Assembly: GCA_045660825.1 (NCBI GenBank)
Contig: JAZREN010000019.1
Coordinates: 1-9,146 of the forward strand
Length of the DNA: 9,146 nucleotides
Direction of reading: 5' to 3'
Source of the DNA: HGM04593 sp045660825
GTDB lineage: Bacteria; Bacteroidota; Bacteroidia; Bacteroidales; Bacteroidaceae
Each line of letters opens with the position of its first letter. Position 1 is the stretch's first letter. Shown piece by piece: positions 1-5,434 of the stretch. The position numbers and the translations under genes were made by a program. Below the pieces are notes generated by a model. It was not told the origin of the DNA. It did not search any database and saw only the letters and a program-made list of their open reading frames with translations.

Positions 1-545
1 CGCAACATCTTCTCCTTGTAGGCAATCTTCAGCAGGGCGCGGAAAGTGGAGTAATATCCCGCAGCCGAATTTCGACTGATATATGAGTTAGGGTGATGTA
101 TCTGCTTGCATTTCAAGAGATAATCTCGAAACTTCTCACAAAGCTCAACTGTAATATCCCCGAAGGTACATTTACCACCGCAGAACTTCTCGAAATGGTT
201 GCAAACGCAATCCCACTTTTCGTATCGCTCGCGTGCCTTTGCTCGGAAGTAGGCAAGGAAATCGACCTTCTGTTTGTTCTTATCGAGAAAGCCGAACTCC
301 TCGTTGATGAGCGACTGCACGCGAATACAGCGTATCGTTTCCGCCTTGTTGAGCATCTCTTGGTTGAACATTCGTTGTTGCTCGTTGCGTGGCTTGGCAT
401 AGAGGTAGATACCGAGAAACTCTCGGCGACTCATCTTCATCGTGTAGGGGTTACGGATTGCAGGGTAGTAATCCAGATAGAGTGAAATACGGTCGTTGCG
501 TAACGCCTTTTGGCGCAAGGTTACATTTGTGCAAGTTAGTGTCAT
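1..545 (-). CDS. Tyrosine-type site-specific integrase, N-terminal part (runs off left edge)
   Basis: An open frame starts at ATG 545-543 and runs without a stop through base 1, giving about 181 residues. The start reads MTLTCTNVTLRQKALRNDR. The N-terminus (about residues 1-50) resembles the arm-type DNA-binding domain of Bacteroidetes integrases. Residues about 95-175 look like the SAM-like core-binding domain, with the typical run NSAAGYYSTFRALLKIAY near the edge. The catalytic domain (R..H-x-x-R..Y) must lie left of the window, so activity cannot be judged. The family cuts and rejoins att sites to integrate and excise mobile elements. The gene lies 85 bp downstream of the four-HTH gene on the same strand, at the mnmE-proximal end of the presumed element. 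No Shine-Dalgarno is visible; the leader is A+T rich with a 10-bp direct repeat. An alternative reading is a DNA-inversion recombinase, but the position beside mnmE favours an element integrase. Confidence 0.9.
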   Translation of the reverse strand, partial: MTLTCTNVTLRQKALRNDRISLYLDYYPAIRNPYTMKMSRREFLGIYLYAKPRNEQQRMFNQEMLNKAETIRCIRVQSLINEEFGFLDKNKQKVDFLAYFRAKARERYEKWDCVCNHFEKFCGGKCTFGDITVELCEKFRDYLLKCKQIHHPNSYISRNSAAGYYSTFRALLKIAYKEKML

Positions 546-550
546 AGCTA

Positions 551-575
551 TTTATACTTTAATTGTTTATACTTT
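551..575. repeat. 10-bp direct repeat in the integrase leader
   Basis: TTTATACTTT occurs twice, at 551-560 and 566-575, with a 15-bp period, starting 6 bp upstream of the integrase start codon. On the coding strand it reads AAAGTATAAA twice. It could be an operator for an int regulator, or two overlapping A+T-rich promoter or leader elements. No clean TAnnTTTG promoter is visible here, so the function is open. Confidence 0.5.
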
Positions 576-600
576 TTGCTGCAAATTAAATTGGTGTTCC

Positions 601-622
601 GATGGTGGCATCAATCACCATC
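601..622. promoter_or_regulatory. Hairpin between the four-HTH gene and int
   Basis: GATGGTG (601-607) and CACCATC (616-622) form a perfect 7-bp inverted repeat with an 8-nt loop, 9 bp past the stop codon of the four-HTH gene. On the transcribed (-) strand no T-run follows, so it is a poor intrinsic terminator. It could be an operator, an RNA processing site, or a leaky barrier that lowers int expression relative to the upstream gene. Confidence 0.5.
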
Positions 623-630
623 AAGTAACT

Positions 631-1542
631 TTACTCAATCTTCGGTGGCTCAAAGAACTTGTCGAGTTCGGAGCGCAGAATCTTGGTGTACTTGCCCACC
701 TTGATGCGAGTGATGTTGTGATACTTCACATAGTGGTAGAGTTGGTCGCGTGTGAGGTTGTATTTCTCCATCGCTTCGGGTATGGTGTAGTATTGCGGCT
801 CTTCGGGCGTGGCAATACCTTTGGCTATATCGAAATGCTTTTTCGAGTAATAGACCATTTTGCCCTCTTTGCGCTTGGGGATTACATTCTTATATACAAA
901 GGTGTAGATTGCCGATAGCGTCATACCGAACTTCTCTTGCAACTCCGCTACACTGTACCATTCTGTGATACTCGCATCGGGAGCTTTCTTGGCAAAGTAG
1001 GAGTCGATATGTTTCTTGCTCCAATAGATTTTGCCACGATTAAATGTGCGAGGGATATTATGCCCCTTCGCAATCTCATAAATCCACGACTCCTTAACGC
1101 CAAATTTCTCTTTAATCTCGGCTGTGGTGTATAGATCTGTTATTGCAATCGCATCTCGCGGTTGTCGCTTTTCGTATGGATTTGCTTTAAGCATTGCATC
1201 TATATCCGTTCTTTTTACGAATGATAATCTACTGCTTAATTTATAAGCAAGTAGATGTCCTGCATATATCATCTTATATACAGCTTGAAGAGAAAGACCT
1301 AATAAGGTTGCTGCTTGGGCTATTGATAGATACTCTTTGTCTTTGATGTTCTCAACAGGTTTTTCTGTCTTGACATAATGAGTTTCGCTTTCGGCTTGTT
1401 TAACCCTCTTGTCTCGGACAGCCTGTTTGTAGGCTAAATTAGCACAGCGATGTGAACAATACTTAGTAGATACTTTTTGAGCTTCAAACTCAACTCCACA
1501 CCATTGGCAAATCTTCTTGATTCTAATGTTACTTGCTGCCAT
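631..1542 (-). CDS. Zinc-ribbon protein with four tandem excisionase-type HTH domains
   Basis: The product is 303 residues. A putative zinc ribbon is formed by C12, C15, C29 and C33 (CxxC-x13-CxxxC). Four HTH_17/MerR-excisionase-like modules follow at about 71-119, 137-184, 195-241 and 251-298, spaced 55-65 residues apart. Modules 2-4 each begin Y-(T/S)-x-(A/P)-E and contain an E-K-F/Y-G/N turn followed by an IY or LY recognition-helix residue. Each ends in a wing-like (R/K)-x-G-K segment and a K/E-x-(D/H)-(I/F/L)-D segment. Single domains of this type are found in phage and transposon excisionases and in Bacteroidetes recombination directionality factors; four in one chain is unusual. The gene lies between the presumed att region and int, on the same strand as int. 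Its upstream region carries a palindrome and four phased 10-bp repeats, consistent with autoregulation or a role in excision. I do not recognise a named gene. The function as an RDF or regulator is inference. Confidence 0.87.
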   Translation of the reverse strand: MAASNIRIKKICQWCGVEFEAQKVSTKYCSHRCANLAYKQAVRDKRVKQAESETHYVKTEKPVENIKDKEYLSIAQAATLLGLSLQAVYKMIYAGHLLAYKLSSRLSFVKRTDIDAMLKANPYEKRQPRDAIAITDLYTTAEIKEKFGVKESWIYEIAKGHNIPRTFNRGKIYWSKKHIDSYFAKKAPDASITEWYSVAELQEKFGMTLSAIYTFVYKNVIPKRKEGKMVYYSKKHFDIAKGIATPEEPQYYTIPEAMEKYNLTRDQLYHYVKYHNITRIKVGKYTKILRSELDKFFEPPKIE

Positions 1543-1587
1543 TTTACTACTGTTTTGAGTGTTTAATTCTCTTGATTTCTCCTGTTT

Positions 1588-1608
1588 TGGTTTAACTATC
1601 TTAAACCA
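1588..1608. promoter_or_regulatory. Operator-like palindrome upstream of the four-HTH gene
   Basis: TGGTTTAA (1588-1595) and TTAAACCA (1601-1608) form a perfect 8-bp inverted repeat around the 5-bp centre CTATC. It lies 46 bp upstream of the four-HTH start codon, in the place expected for an operator over or just downstream of the promoter. The right arm is also the second unit of the 10-bp repeat array, so one protein could recognise both arrangements. As RNA it is not followed by a T-run, so it is not a terminator. Confidence 0.6.
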
Positions 1609-1630
1609 TATTCAACCATATTCAACTTTG
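1591..1630. repeat. Four phased 10-bp repeats (iteron-like array)
   Basis: Four consecutive 10-bp units read TTTAACTATC (1591), TTAAACCATA (1601), TTCAACCATA (1611) and TTCAACTTTG (1621). Units 2 and 3 differ at one base; units 1 and 4 are degenerate. The spacing is exactly 10 bp, about one DNA helical turn, so sites would lie on one face of the helix. On the coding strand of the adjacent gene the units give TATGGTTG/TATGGTTT, which resemble the Bacteroidetes -7 element loosely, so the array may overlap that gene's promoter. It is a likely binding array for a recombination or regulatory protein. Confidence 0.6.
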
Positions 1631-1636
1631 TCCATC

Positions 1637-1674
1637 ACCTCGCCAACGCAAAATCGCATTTCAAGCGGCGAGGT
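1637..1674. repeat. 8-bp inverted repeat with 22-bp spacer
   Basis: ACCTCGCC (1637-1644) and GGCGAGGT (1667-1674) are exact inverted copies separated by 22 bp. The right arm runs into a GGTACA direct repeat (1672-1677 and 1683-1688, 11-bp period). The element is G+C rich, unlike the A+T-rich array beside it. It could be a pair of recombinase arm sites or a stem in a transcript; nothing in the sequence decides between them. Confidence 0.45.
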
Positions 1675-1690
1675 ACACAGGGGGTACAAA

Positions 1691-1730
1691 AACAGGCGTA
1701 AAAAGGCTTAGCAACGATTAACAACGATGC
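1691..1730. repeat. Two 10-bp-period doublets near the presumed att site
   Basis: In 10-bp frame the units read AACAGGCGTA, AAAAGGCTTA, GCAACGATTA and ACAACGATGC. The first pair shares AGGCnTA and the second shares CAACGAT, each at a 10-bp period. They lie between the phased array and mnmE, where integrase arm-type sites would be expected. The matches are short, so each alone could be chance; their shared period with the array at 1591-1630 makes them worth recording. Confidence 0.4.
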
Positions 1731-1741
1731 TTGCACAAACA

Positions 1742-1770
1742 AATATAGCACCCGTAAAGAGTGCTATATT
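1742..1770 (-). terminator. Intrinsic terminator downstream of mnmE
   Basis: AATATAGCAC (1742-1751) and GTGCTATATT (1761-1770) are perfect inverted repeats. In the (-) strand transcript the stem extends to 12 pairs with one U-G wobble and a 5-nt loop, and is followed by the T-rich tail TTTGTTTG. On the (+) strand the same extension has a C-A mismatch, so the (-) orientation is favoured. It begins about 40 nt after the mnmE stop codon and probably ends its transcript. Confidence 0.65.
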
Positions 1771-1810
1771 AATCATTTATGATTGATTTAACTATTTAAT
1801 AATCAGCGAC

Positions 1811-1840
1811 TTACTTACCGATGCAAAAGTTTGCAAAGAT
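1811..1840. other. Candidate integration site in the 3' end of mnmE
   Basis: The last codons of mnmE encode A-N-F-C-I-G-K-stop and contain the dyad GCAAA-AG-TTTGC (1823-1834). The end of mnmE/trmE is the established attachment site for SGI1-type genomic islands in enterobacteria and Vibrio, whose core also covers the conserved F-C-I-G-K codons. Here an element-type integrase and a HTH factor lie immediately downstream. The far att copy would be left of the window, so the duplication expected of a true att site cannot be seen. The precise core is a guess. Confidence 0.35.
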
Positions 1841-3229
1841 ATTGCCAAGTACTTCATCGTTTGTCACTTCGCCGACGATTTCGGAGAGGTTGTGGATGGC
1901 GGCGCGGAGGTGTTCGCTGACGAGGTCGCCACTGAGGCCCAGGTCAAGGCCTTGCTTCACTTCCTTTATGTTGGCGAGGGCACGGGTGAGGGCTTCGTAG
2001 TGGCGCACGTTGGTGACAACGACGTCGCCGCTTGAGATGGCGGGGAGTGCTGCACTGCGCACGAGGAACTCCTCGAGCCTTGCCATGTTTGTTCCCTGGC
2101 GGGCGGACATTGCCCACATGTCGCTCTCGCTCCAGATGATGTCGTCGCCACACTCGGCAACAAGGCTCTTGCCCCACTCCATAATCTCGGCAAGGCGCTC
2201 GTTTCTTATAGTATCGCTCTTGTTTATGAGTATAGCCAGTTTCTTGTCCCTGCACTCGGGGAGTATCTTCTTTGCTGTGATTTCCATCTGGGCATAGTCG
2301 GCAGCAGGGTCAACAACCCACAATGCTATTGAAGATTTCTTCAACTCGCCGACTGTGCGTTCAATACCCATCTGCTCCACCACGTCGCTTGTATCGCGCA
2401 GGCCGGCGGTGTCAATGAAACGGAACGATGTGCCGCCAATGGTCATCATGCCTTCGATGGTGTCGCGTGTGGTACCGCTGATGTCACTTACGATGGCTCT
2501 ATCCTCGCGTAGAAGAGCGTTGAGCAGCGTACTCTTGCCGGCATTGGTCTCGCCCACGATGGCCACTGGAACACCGTTCTTGACGGCATTACCAACGGCG
2601 AAAGAGTCGGTGAGACGTGTCATTACGCCGTCAATCTCGTCACACAGTTGCATGAGTTCACTGCGGTCGGCAAAGGTGACATCCTCCTCGCTGAAGTCGA
2701 GTTCGAGCTCCATGAGTGTGGTGAGTTTGAGGAGTTTGTTGCGCAGGTTACCAAGTTCGTTGCTGAAATCGCCCTTCAACTGGTTCATTGCCAGGCGGTG
2801 CGATGCCTTTGATGTAGAGGCAATGAGATCGGCCACAGCCTCGGCACGGCTAAGGTCCATCTTGCCATTGAGGAAAGCTCTCATGGTGAACTCGCCCGGG
2901 TCGGCCTGACGTGCGCCAAGGGCAAGGAGCGCAAGCATAAGTTGCTGGGTGATGTAGCTCGACGCGTGGCAGCTTATCTCAACCACATCCTCACCGGTGT
3001 AGGTGTGAGGTGCACGCATTACTGTTACCAGCACCTCGTCGAGCTGTTCGCCGGGTGTAACGCACACGTCGCCGAACACCGCCGTGTGTGACTTGCGCTC
3101 TGCCAACGGCAATCCCTTGCGCGGGGTGAAGATTTGTGATGTATATTCAATGGCCTTGGGGCCCGATATTCGTACTACGCTTATCGCCCCGCCCTGCGGC
3201 GTCGCCAACGCGCAAATTGTGTCGTTCAT
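1811..3229 (-). CDS. mnmE: tRNA uridine-5-carboxymethylaminomethyl(34) GTPase MnmE
   Basis: The product is 472 residues, close to the usual 450-470. With MnmG, MnmE installs the cmnm5 group at U34 of certain tRNAs in the cytoplasm. The N-terminal tetrahydrofolate-binding domain starts with TICALATPQGGAISVVRISG. The G domain is complete: G1 GETNAGKS (226-233), G2 SGTTRDT (251-257), G3 DTAG (273-276), G4 NKSD (336-339). The protein ends in C-I-G-K with the conserved catalytic-type cysteine at 469, so the gene is intact despite the apparent element next to its 3' end. The start is ATG 3229-3227. An upstream hairpin at 3264-3289 separates it from the phosphorylase gene, so it probably has its own promoter, though no good TAnnTTTG is visible. 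Confidence 0.98.
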   Translation of the reverse strand: MNDTICALATPQGGAISVVRISGPKAIEYTSQIFTPRKGLPLAERKSHTAVFGDVCVTPGEQLDEVLVTVMRAPHTYTGEDVVEISCHASSYITQQLMLALLALGARQADPGEFTMRAFLNGKMDLSRAEAVADLIASTSKASHRLAMNQLKGDFSNELGNLRNKLLKLTTLMELELDFSEEDVTFADRSELMQLCDEIDGVMTRLTDSFAVGNAVKNGVPVAIVGETNAGKSTLLNALLREDRAIVSDISGTTRDTIEGMMTIGGTSFRFIDTAGLRDTSDVVEQMGIERTVGELKKSSIALWVVDPAADYAQMEITAKKILPECRDKKLAILINKSDTIRNERLAEIMEWGKSLVAECGDDIIWSESDMWAMSARQGTNMARLEEFLVRSAALPAISSGDVVVTNVRHYEALTRALANIKEVKQGLDLGLSGDLVSEHLRAAIHNLSEIVGEVTNDEVLGNIFANFCIGK

Positions 3230-3263
3230 GGTTATTCAAGGTTAAAAACTGCGAGTGAGTGAG

Positions 3264-3289
3264 AAAAAGCCAAGCTTGCTTGAGCTTTT
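3264..3289 (-). terminator. Intrinsic terminator upstream of mnmE
   Basis: AAAAGC-CAAGC (about 3265-3275) pairs with GCTTG-A-GCTTTT (3278-3289) through 11 pairs and one bulged A. On the (-) strand it is followed by T5 (complement of 3264-3268). It probably ends transcripts from the leftward operon (nfeD-floA-phosphorylase) or attenuates entry into mnmE, whose start is 35 bp further on. The arms are almost touching, so the real loop must be larger than the 2 nt drawn. Confidence 0.5.
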
Positions 3290-3335
3290 ACAGCAAGTGC
3301 GAACAGGTTCAATCACACGCAGTGTGGTTAAAGGT

Positions 3336-3390
3336 GAATCTCCCTCCCCCTACGGGTACTCCCTCTTTGAGATGCGGGAGAGTTTTTGCC
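3336..3390. repeat. CTCCC/GGGAG repeat element, copy 1
   Basis: This block has CTCCCTC at 3340-3346 and 3359-3365, and CTCCC (3359-3363) inverted as GGGAG (3376-3380), followed by AGTTTTT. It resembles CTCCC-rich dispersed intergenic repeats that I recall from gut Bacteroidetes. The tail GGGAGAGTTTTT (3376-3387) recurs at 3474-3485. No protein is suggested. The assignment to a repeat family rests on memory and the internal symmetry. Confidence 0.5.
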
Positions 3391-3424
3391 ATACGGTTAT
3401 GAAAGGCGTTATCAAGCGCAAACA

Positions 3425-3450
3425 AGATCCTTCACTACGCTCAGGATAAC
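3425..3450. repeat. REP-like dispersed palindrome
   Basis: ATCCT (3427-3431) and AGGAT (3443-3447) flank TCACTACGCTC. On the (-) strand it reads GTTATCCTGAGCG followed by TAGTGAAGGATCT, a close match to the widespread intergenic repeat GTCATCCTGAGCGnAGnGAAGGATC found in many bacterial genomes. It lies in a spacer with no gene. Confidence 0.7.
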
Positions 3451-3465
3451 AAGATACATATCCTA

Positions 3466-3485
3466 CTCCCTGAGGGAGAGTTTTT
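3466..3485. repeat. CTCCC/GGGAG hairpin, copy 2
   Basis: CTCCC (3466-3470), TGA, GGGAG (3474-3478), AG, T5 (3481-3485). It shares 12 bp exactly with copy 1 and looks like a terminator on the (+) strand, but no (+) strand gene lies upstream. It is more likely a degenerate copy of the same repeat. Confidence 0.5.
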
Positions 3486-3497
3486 ATTTCAATGCAA

Positions 3498-3519
3498 GGG
3501 CAGACACATCGGTCTGCCC
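3498..3519. repeat. Dispersed GGGCAGAC/GTCTGCCC palindrome
   Basis: GGGCAGAC (3498-3505) and GTCTGCCC (3512-3519) form a perfect 8-bp inverted repeat with a 6-nt loop. On the (-) strand it is preceded by TTGTAGG and reads like the common intergenic repeat family TGTAGGGGCRGAC-n-GTCYGCCC. It starts 19 bp past the phosphorylase stop codon and could act as a 3' mRNA stabiliser or weak terminator, but it lacks a T-run. Confidence 0.6.
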
Positions 3520-3537
3520 CTACAATCATATACAATA

Positions 3538-4416
3538 TTAAATTCTCTCGAGCACTGTCTCTATCAACTCTTTCATCTTCTCGTTGTAGTCGACATTCGC
3601 TTCCTTGGCTCTGCGGTTGGCAATGACAAGGCAAACGGTGACTGCCTGGTGTCCCATGAGGGCTGCAAGGCCGGCAAGTGCCGAGCTCTCCATCTCGAAG
3701 TTGGTGATTTGCTGTCCCTGGTAGAGGAAAGACTCGACCTTTTCGTTCTGGTGAGGGTCGGCCAACGGCACGCGCAAGCGGCGTCCCTGAGGGCCGAAGA
3801 AGCCACCACAGGCAATTGTCACGCCACGTACCATGTCGTCCTGGGCAATGCGATTGGTGAGTTCCTCATCGGCCGCAATCACATAGGGCGCAGGCTGGCA
3901 CATGTTGCTGCTCCACCCCAGGTGGTTGAGCAAGGCGCGCTCCATGGGAAGATCGCACACCTCGTTGCGGCCGGCATAGAAATTGAGAAGGCCATCGAAG
4001 CCCACCGACTTTGCCGAGCAGATGAATGTGCCCACAGGTGTGTGGGGCTGCAGACCGCCACAGGTGCCAATGCGCACCATCTGCAGCTTGCGCAGCTCAT
4101 CCTTCTCGTAACGGGTGGTGAAATCGATATTTGCAAGTGCATCAATCTCGTTCACCACAATATCGACATTGTCGCAACCGATACCTGTTGAGACAACGGT
4201 TATGCGCTTGCCCTTGTAGGTACCGGTGATGGTGCGGAACTCGCGGTGCTGTATGTCGCACTCCTGTTCGCTGAAATATGATGCCACCAAAGGCACGCGA
4301 CCGGGATCGCCAACCAAAATTATCTTGTCGGCCAACTGTTCTGGTTTTACTCCCAAATGGTATATTGCTCCGTTTGGCTCAATGAGCAACTCCGAAGGAG
4401 CGAAATAACGTTTCAT
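3538..4416 (-). CDS. udp: Uridine phosphorylase-like nucleoside phosphorylase
   Basis: The product is 292 residues of the NP-I nucleoside phosphorylase family, which splits nucleosides with phosphate into base plus ribose-1-phosphate in the cytosol. GDPGR (36-40) is the phosphate loop, RIGTCGG (115-121) the active-site strand, and FEMES (240-244) binds ribose. GPQGRR (208-213) supplies Gln210 and Arg212 in the Q-x-R pattern that reads uracil in uridine phosphorylases, including the FYxxQGR of the vertebrate enzymes. This favours uridine over purine substrates; the symbol is given on that motif only. The gene starts 37 bp after floA on the same strand, so it may be the last gene of nfeD-floA-udp, although a weak ATAAGT/ACTTAT hairpin with TTTT lies in the gap. 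Downstream is a repeat-filled spacer. Confidence 0.88.
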   Translation of the reverse strand: MKRYFAPSELLIEPNGAIYHLGVKPEQLADKIILVGDPGRVPLVASYFSEQECDIQHREFRTITGTYKGKRITVVSTGIGCDNVDIVVNEIDALANIDFTTRYEKDELRKLQMVRIGTCGGLQPHTPVGTFICSAKSVGFDGLLNFYAGRNEVCDLPMERALLNHLGWSSNMCQPAPYVIAADEELTNRIAQDDMVRGVTIACGGFFGPQGRRLRVPLADPHQNEKVESFLYQGQQITNFEMESSALAGLAALMGHQAVTVCLVIANRRAKEANVDYNEKMKELIETVLERI

Positions 4417-4453
4417 GATAAAATAAGTTTATAGTCTTCACTTATACAACACA

Positions 4454-5419
4454 TTACTCCTTGGCAATGTTGTCGCGCATAGCGGTGTCGGCCTGGATGT
4501 TTCGCATTCTGTAGTAATCCATGACACCGAGATTGCCGTTGCGGAATGCCTCGGCCATAGCCTTTGGCACCTCGGCCTCGGCCTCGATAACGTGGGCGCG
4601 GGCCTCCTGTGCACGAGCCTTGTTCTCCTGCTCAAGAGCAACAGCCATGGCACGGCGCTCCTCGGCCTTGGCCTGGGCGATATTCTTGTCGGCATTGGCC
4701 TGGTCAATCTGCAACGCAGCACCGATGTTCTTGCCTATGTCGATATCGGCGATATCGATAGAGAGAATCTCGAAAGCGGTACCTGCATCGAGTCCCTTGC
4801 TGAGCACGAGCTTTGAGATTGAATCGGGGTTCTCAAGCACTGCCTTGTGGTTCTCGGATGAACCGATGGACGAAACGATACCCTCGCCTACACGGGCAAG
4901 CACTGTATCCTCACCGGCACCACCCACCAGGCGCTTGATGTTTGCACGCACCGTCACACGGGCAATGGCAATGAGCTGGATACCGTCCTTTGCCACGGCT
5001 GTAACGTGTGGTGTGTCAATCACCTTGGGGTTAACGGACATCTGCACAGCCTCGAACACATCGCGGCCTGCAAGGTCAATGGCTGTTGCCATCTGGAAAG
5101 AGAGTTCGATATTTGCCTTTGAAGCCGACACAAGCGCGTGCACCACTCGCTCGACATGACCGCCGGCAAGGTAGTGAGCCTCGAGGCTGTCGCGGGTGAT
5201 ATTCTCAAGACCGGCCTTGTGAGCCTCAATCATTGCCTGCACAATGGTGCTTGGGGGCACGTTACGTATGCGCATGAGGAACAGCTGCAACAGCGAGATT
5301 TGAACGCCGGATACCTTGGCCGAGAGCCAAAGTACAAAGGGTACATAGTGGAAGAAGACTGCCAGAAATATGAGCAGACCCACAATGACGCCACCAATAA
5401 AAAACATGTTAGTTTCCAT
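4454..5419 (-). CDS. floA: Flotillin-like membrane protein FloA
   Basis: The product is 321 residues counted from ATG 5419-5417. A TTG two codons upstream would give 323 and is less likely. The FloA/UPF0365 family scaffolds functional membrane microdomains. A hydrophobic segment at about 6-34 anchors the N-terminus. The SPFH-type region follows, with the family-typical NVPPSTIVQAMIEAHKAGL (53-71), then an Ala/Glu-rich stretch at about 247-292 ending EAEAEVPKAMAEAF, and YYRMRNIQADT near the C-terminus. The gene follows nfeD by 15 bp on the same strand, the same pairing as yqeZ-floA in Bacillus. All regions appear intact and the length is usual for the family. It is probably cotranscribed with nfeD. 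Confidence 0.95.
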   Translation of the reverse strand: METNMFFIGGVIVGLLIFLAVFFHYVPFVLWLSAKVSGVQISLLQLFLMRIRNVPPSTIVQAMIEAHKAGLENITRDSLEAHYLAGGHVERVVHALVSASKANIELSFQMATAIDLAGRDVFEAVQMSVNPKVIDTPHVTAVAKDGIQLIAIARVTVRANIKRLVGGAGEDTVLARVGEGIVSSIGSSENHKAVLENPDSISKLVLSKGLDAGTAFEILSIDIADIDIGKNIGAALQIDQANADKNIAQAKAEERRAMAVALEQENKARAQEARAHVIEAEAEVPKAMAEAFRNGNLGVMDYYRMRNIQADTAMRDNIAKE

Positions 5420-5434
5420 AATCAAAAGGTTTAG

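Noticed and set aside
93..918. Two (+) strand open frames of 130 and 140 codons.
   Set aside because: They are antisense to the integrase and the four-HTH gene, whose products have clear family motifs; the (+) products have none.
1543..1810. CRISPR array or tRNA gene in the repeat-rich gap beside mnmE.
   Set aside because: The repeats are 10 bp with no spacers, and no cloverleaf or CCA end is visible.
3255..3449. A 64-codon (+) strand open frame in the spacer upstream of mnmE.
   Set aside because: It starts in the terminator hairpin and its second half is translated repeat elements; no ribosome-binding site or family resemblance.
3350..3634. A 94-codon (-) strand frame containing CYPERSEGSC.
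   Set aside because: That peptide is the hallmark of a translated REP-like repeat, and the rest overlaps the phosphorylase gene out of frame.
2355..5159. Long (+) strand frames over mnmE (2355-2909), the phosphorylase (3649-4191) and floA (4521-5159).
   Set aside because: All are antisense shadows with low-complexity Ser/Arg/Ala-rich products, opposite intact conserved genes.
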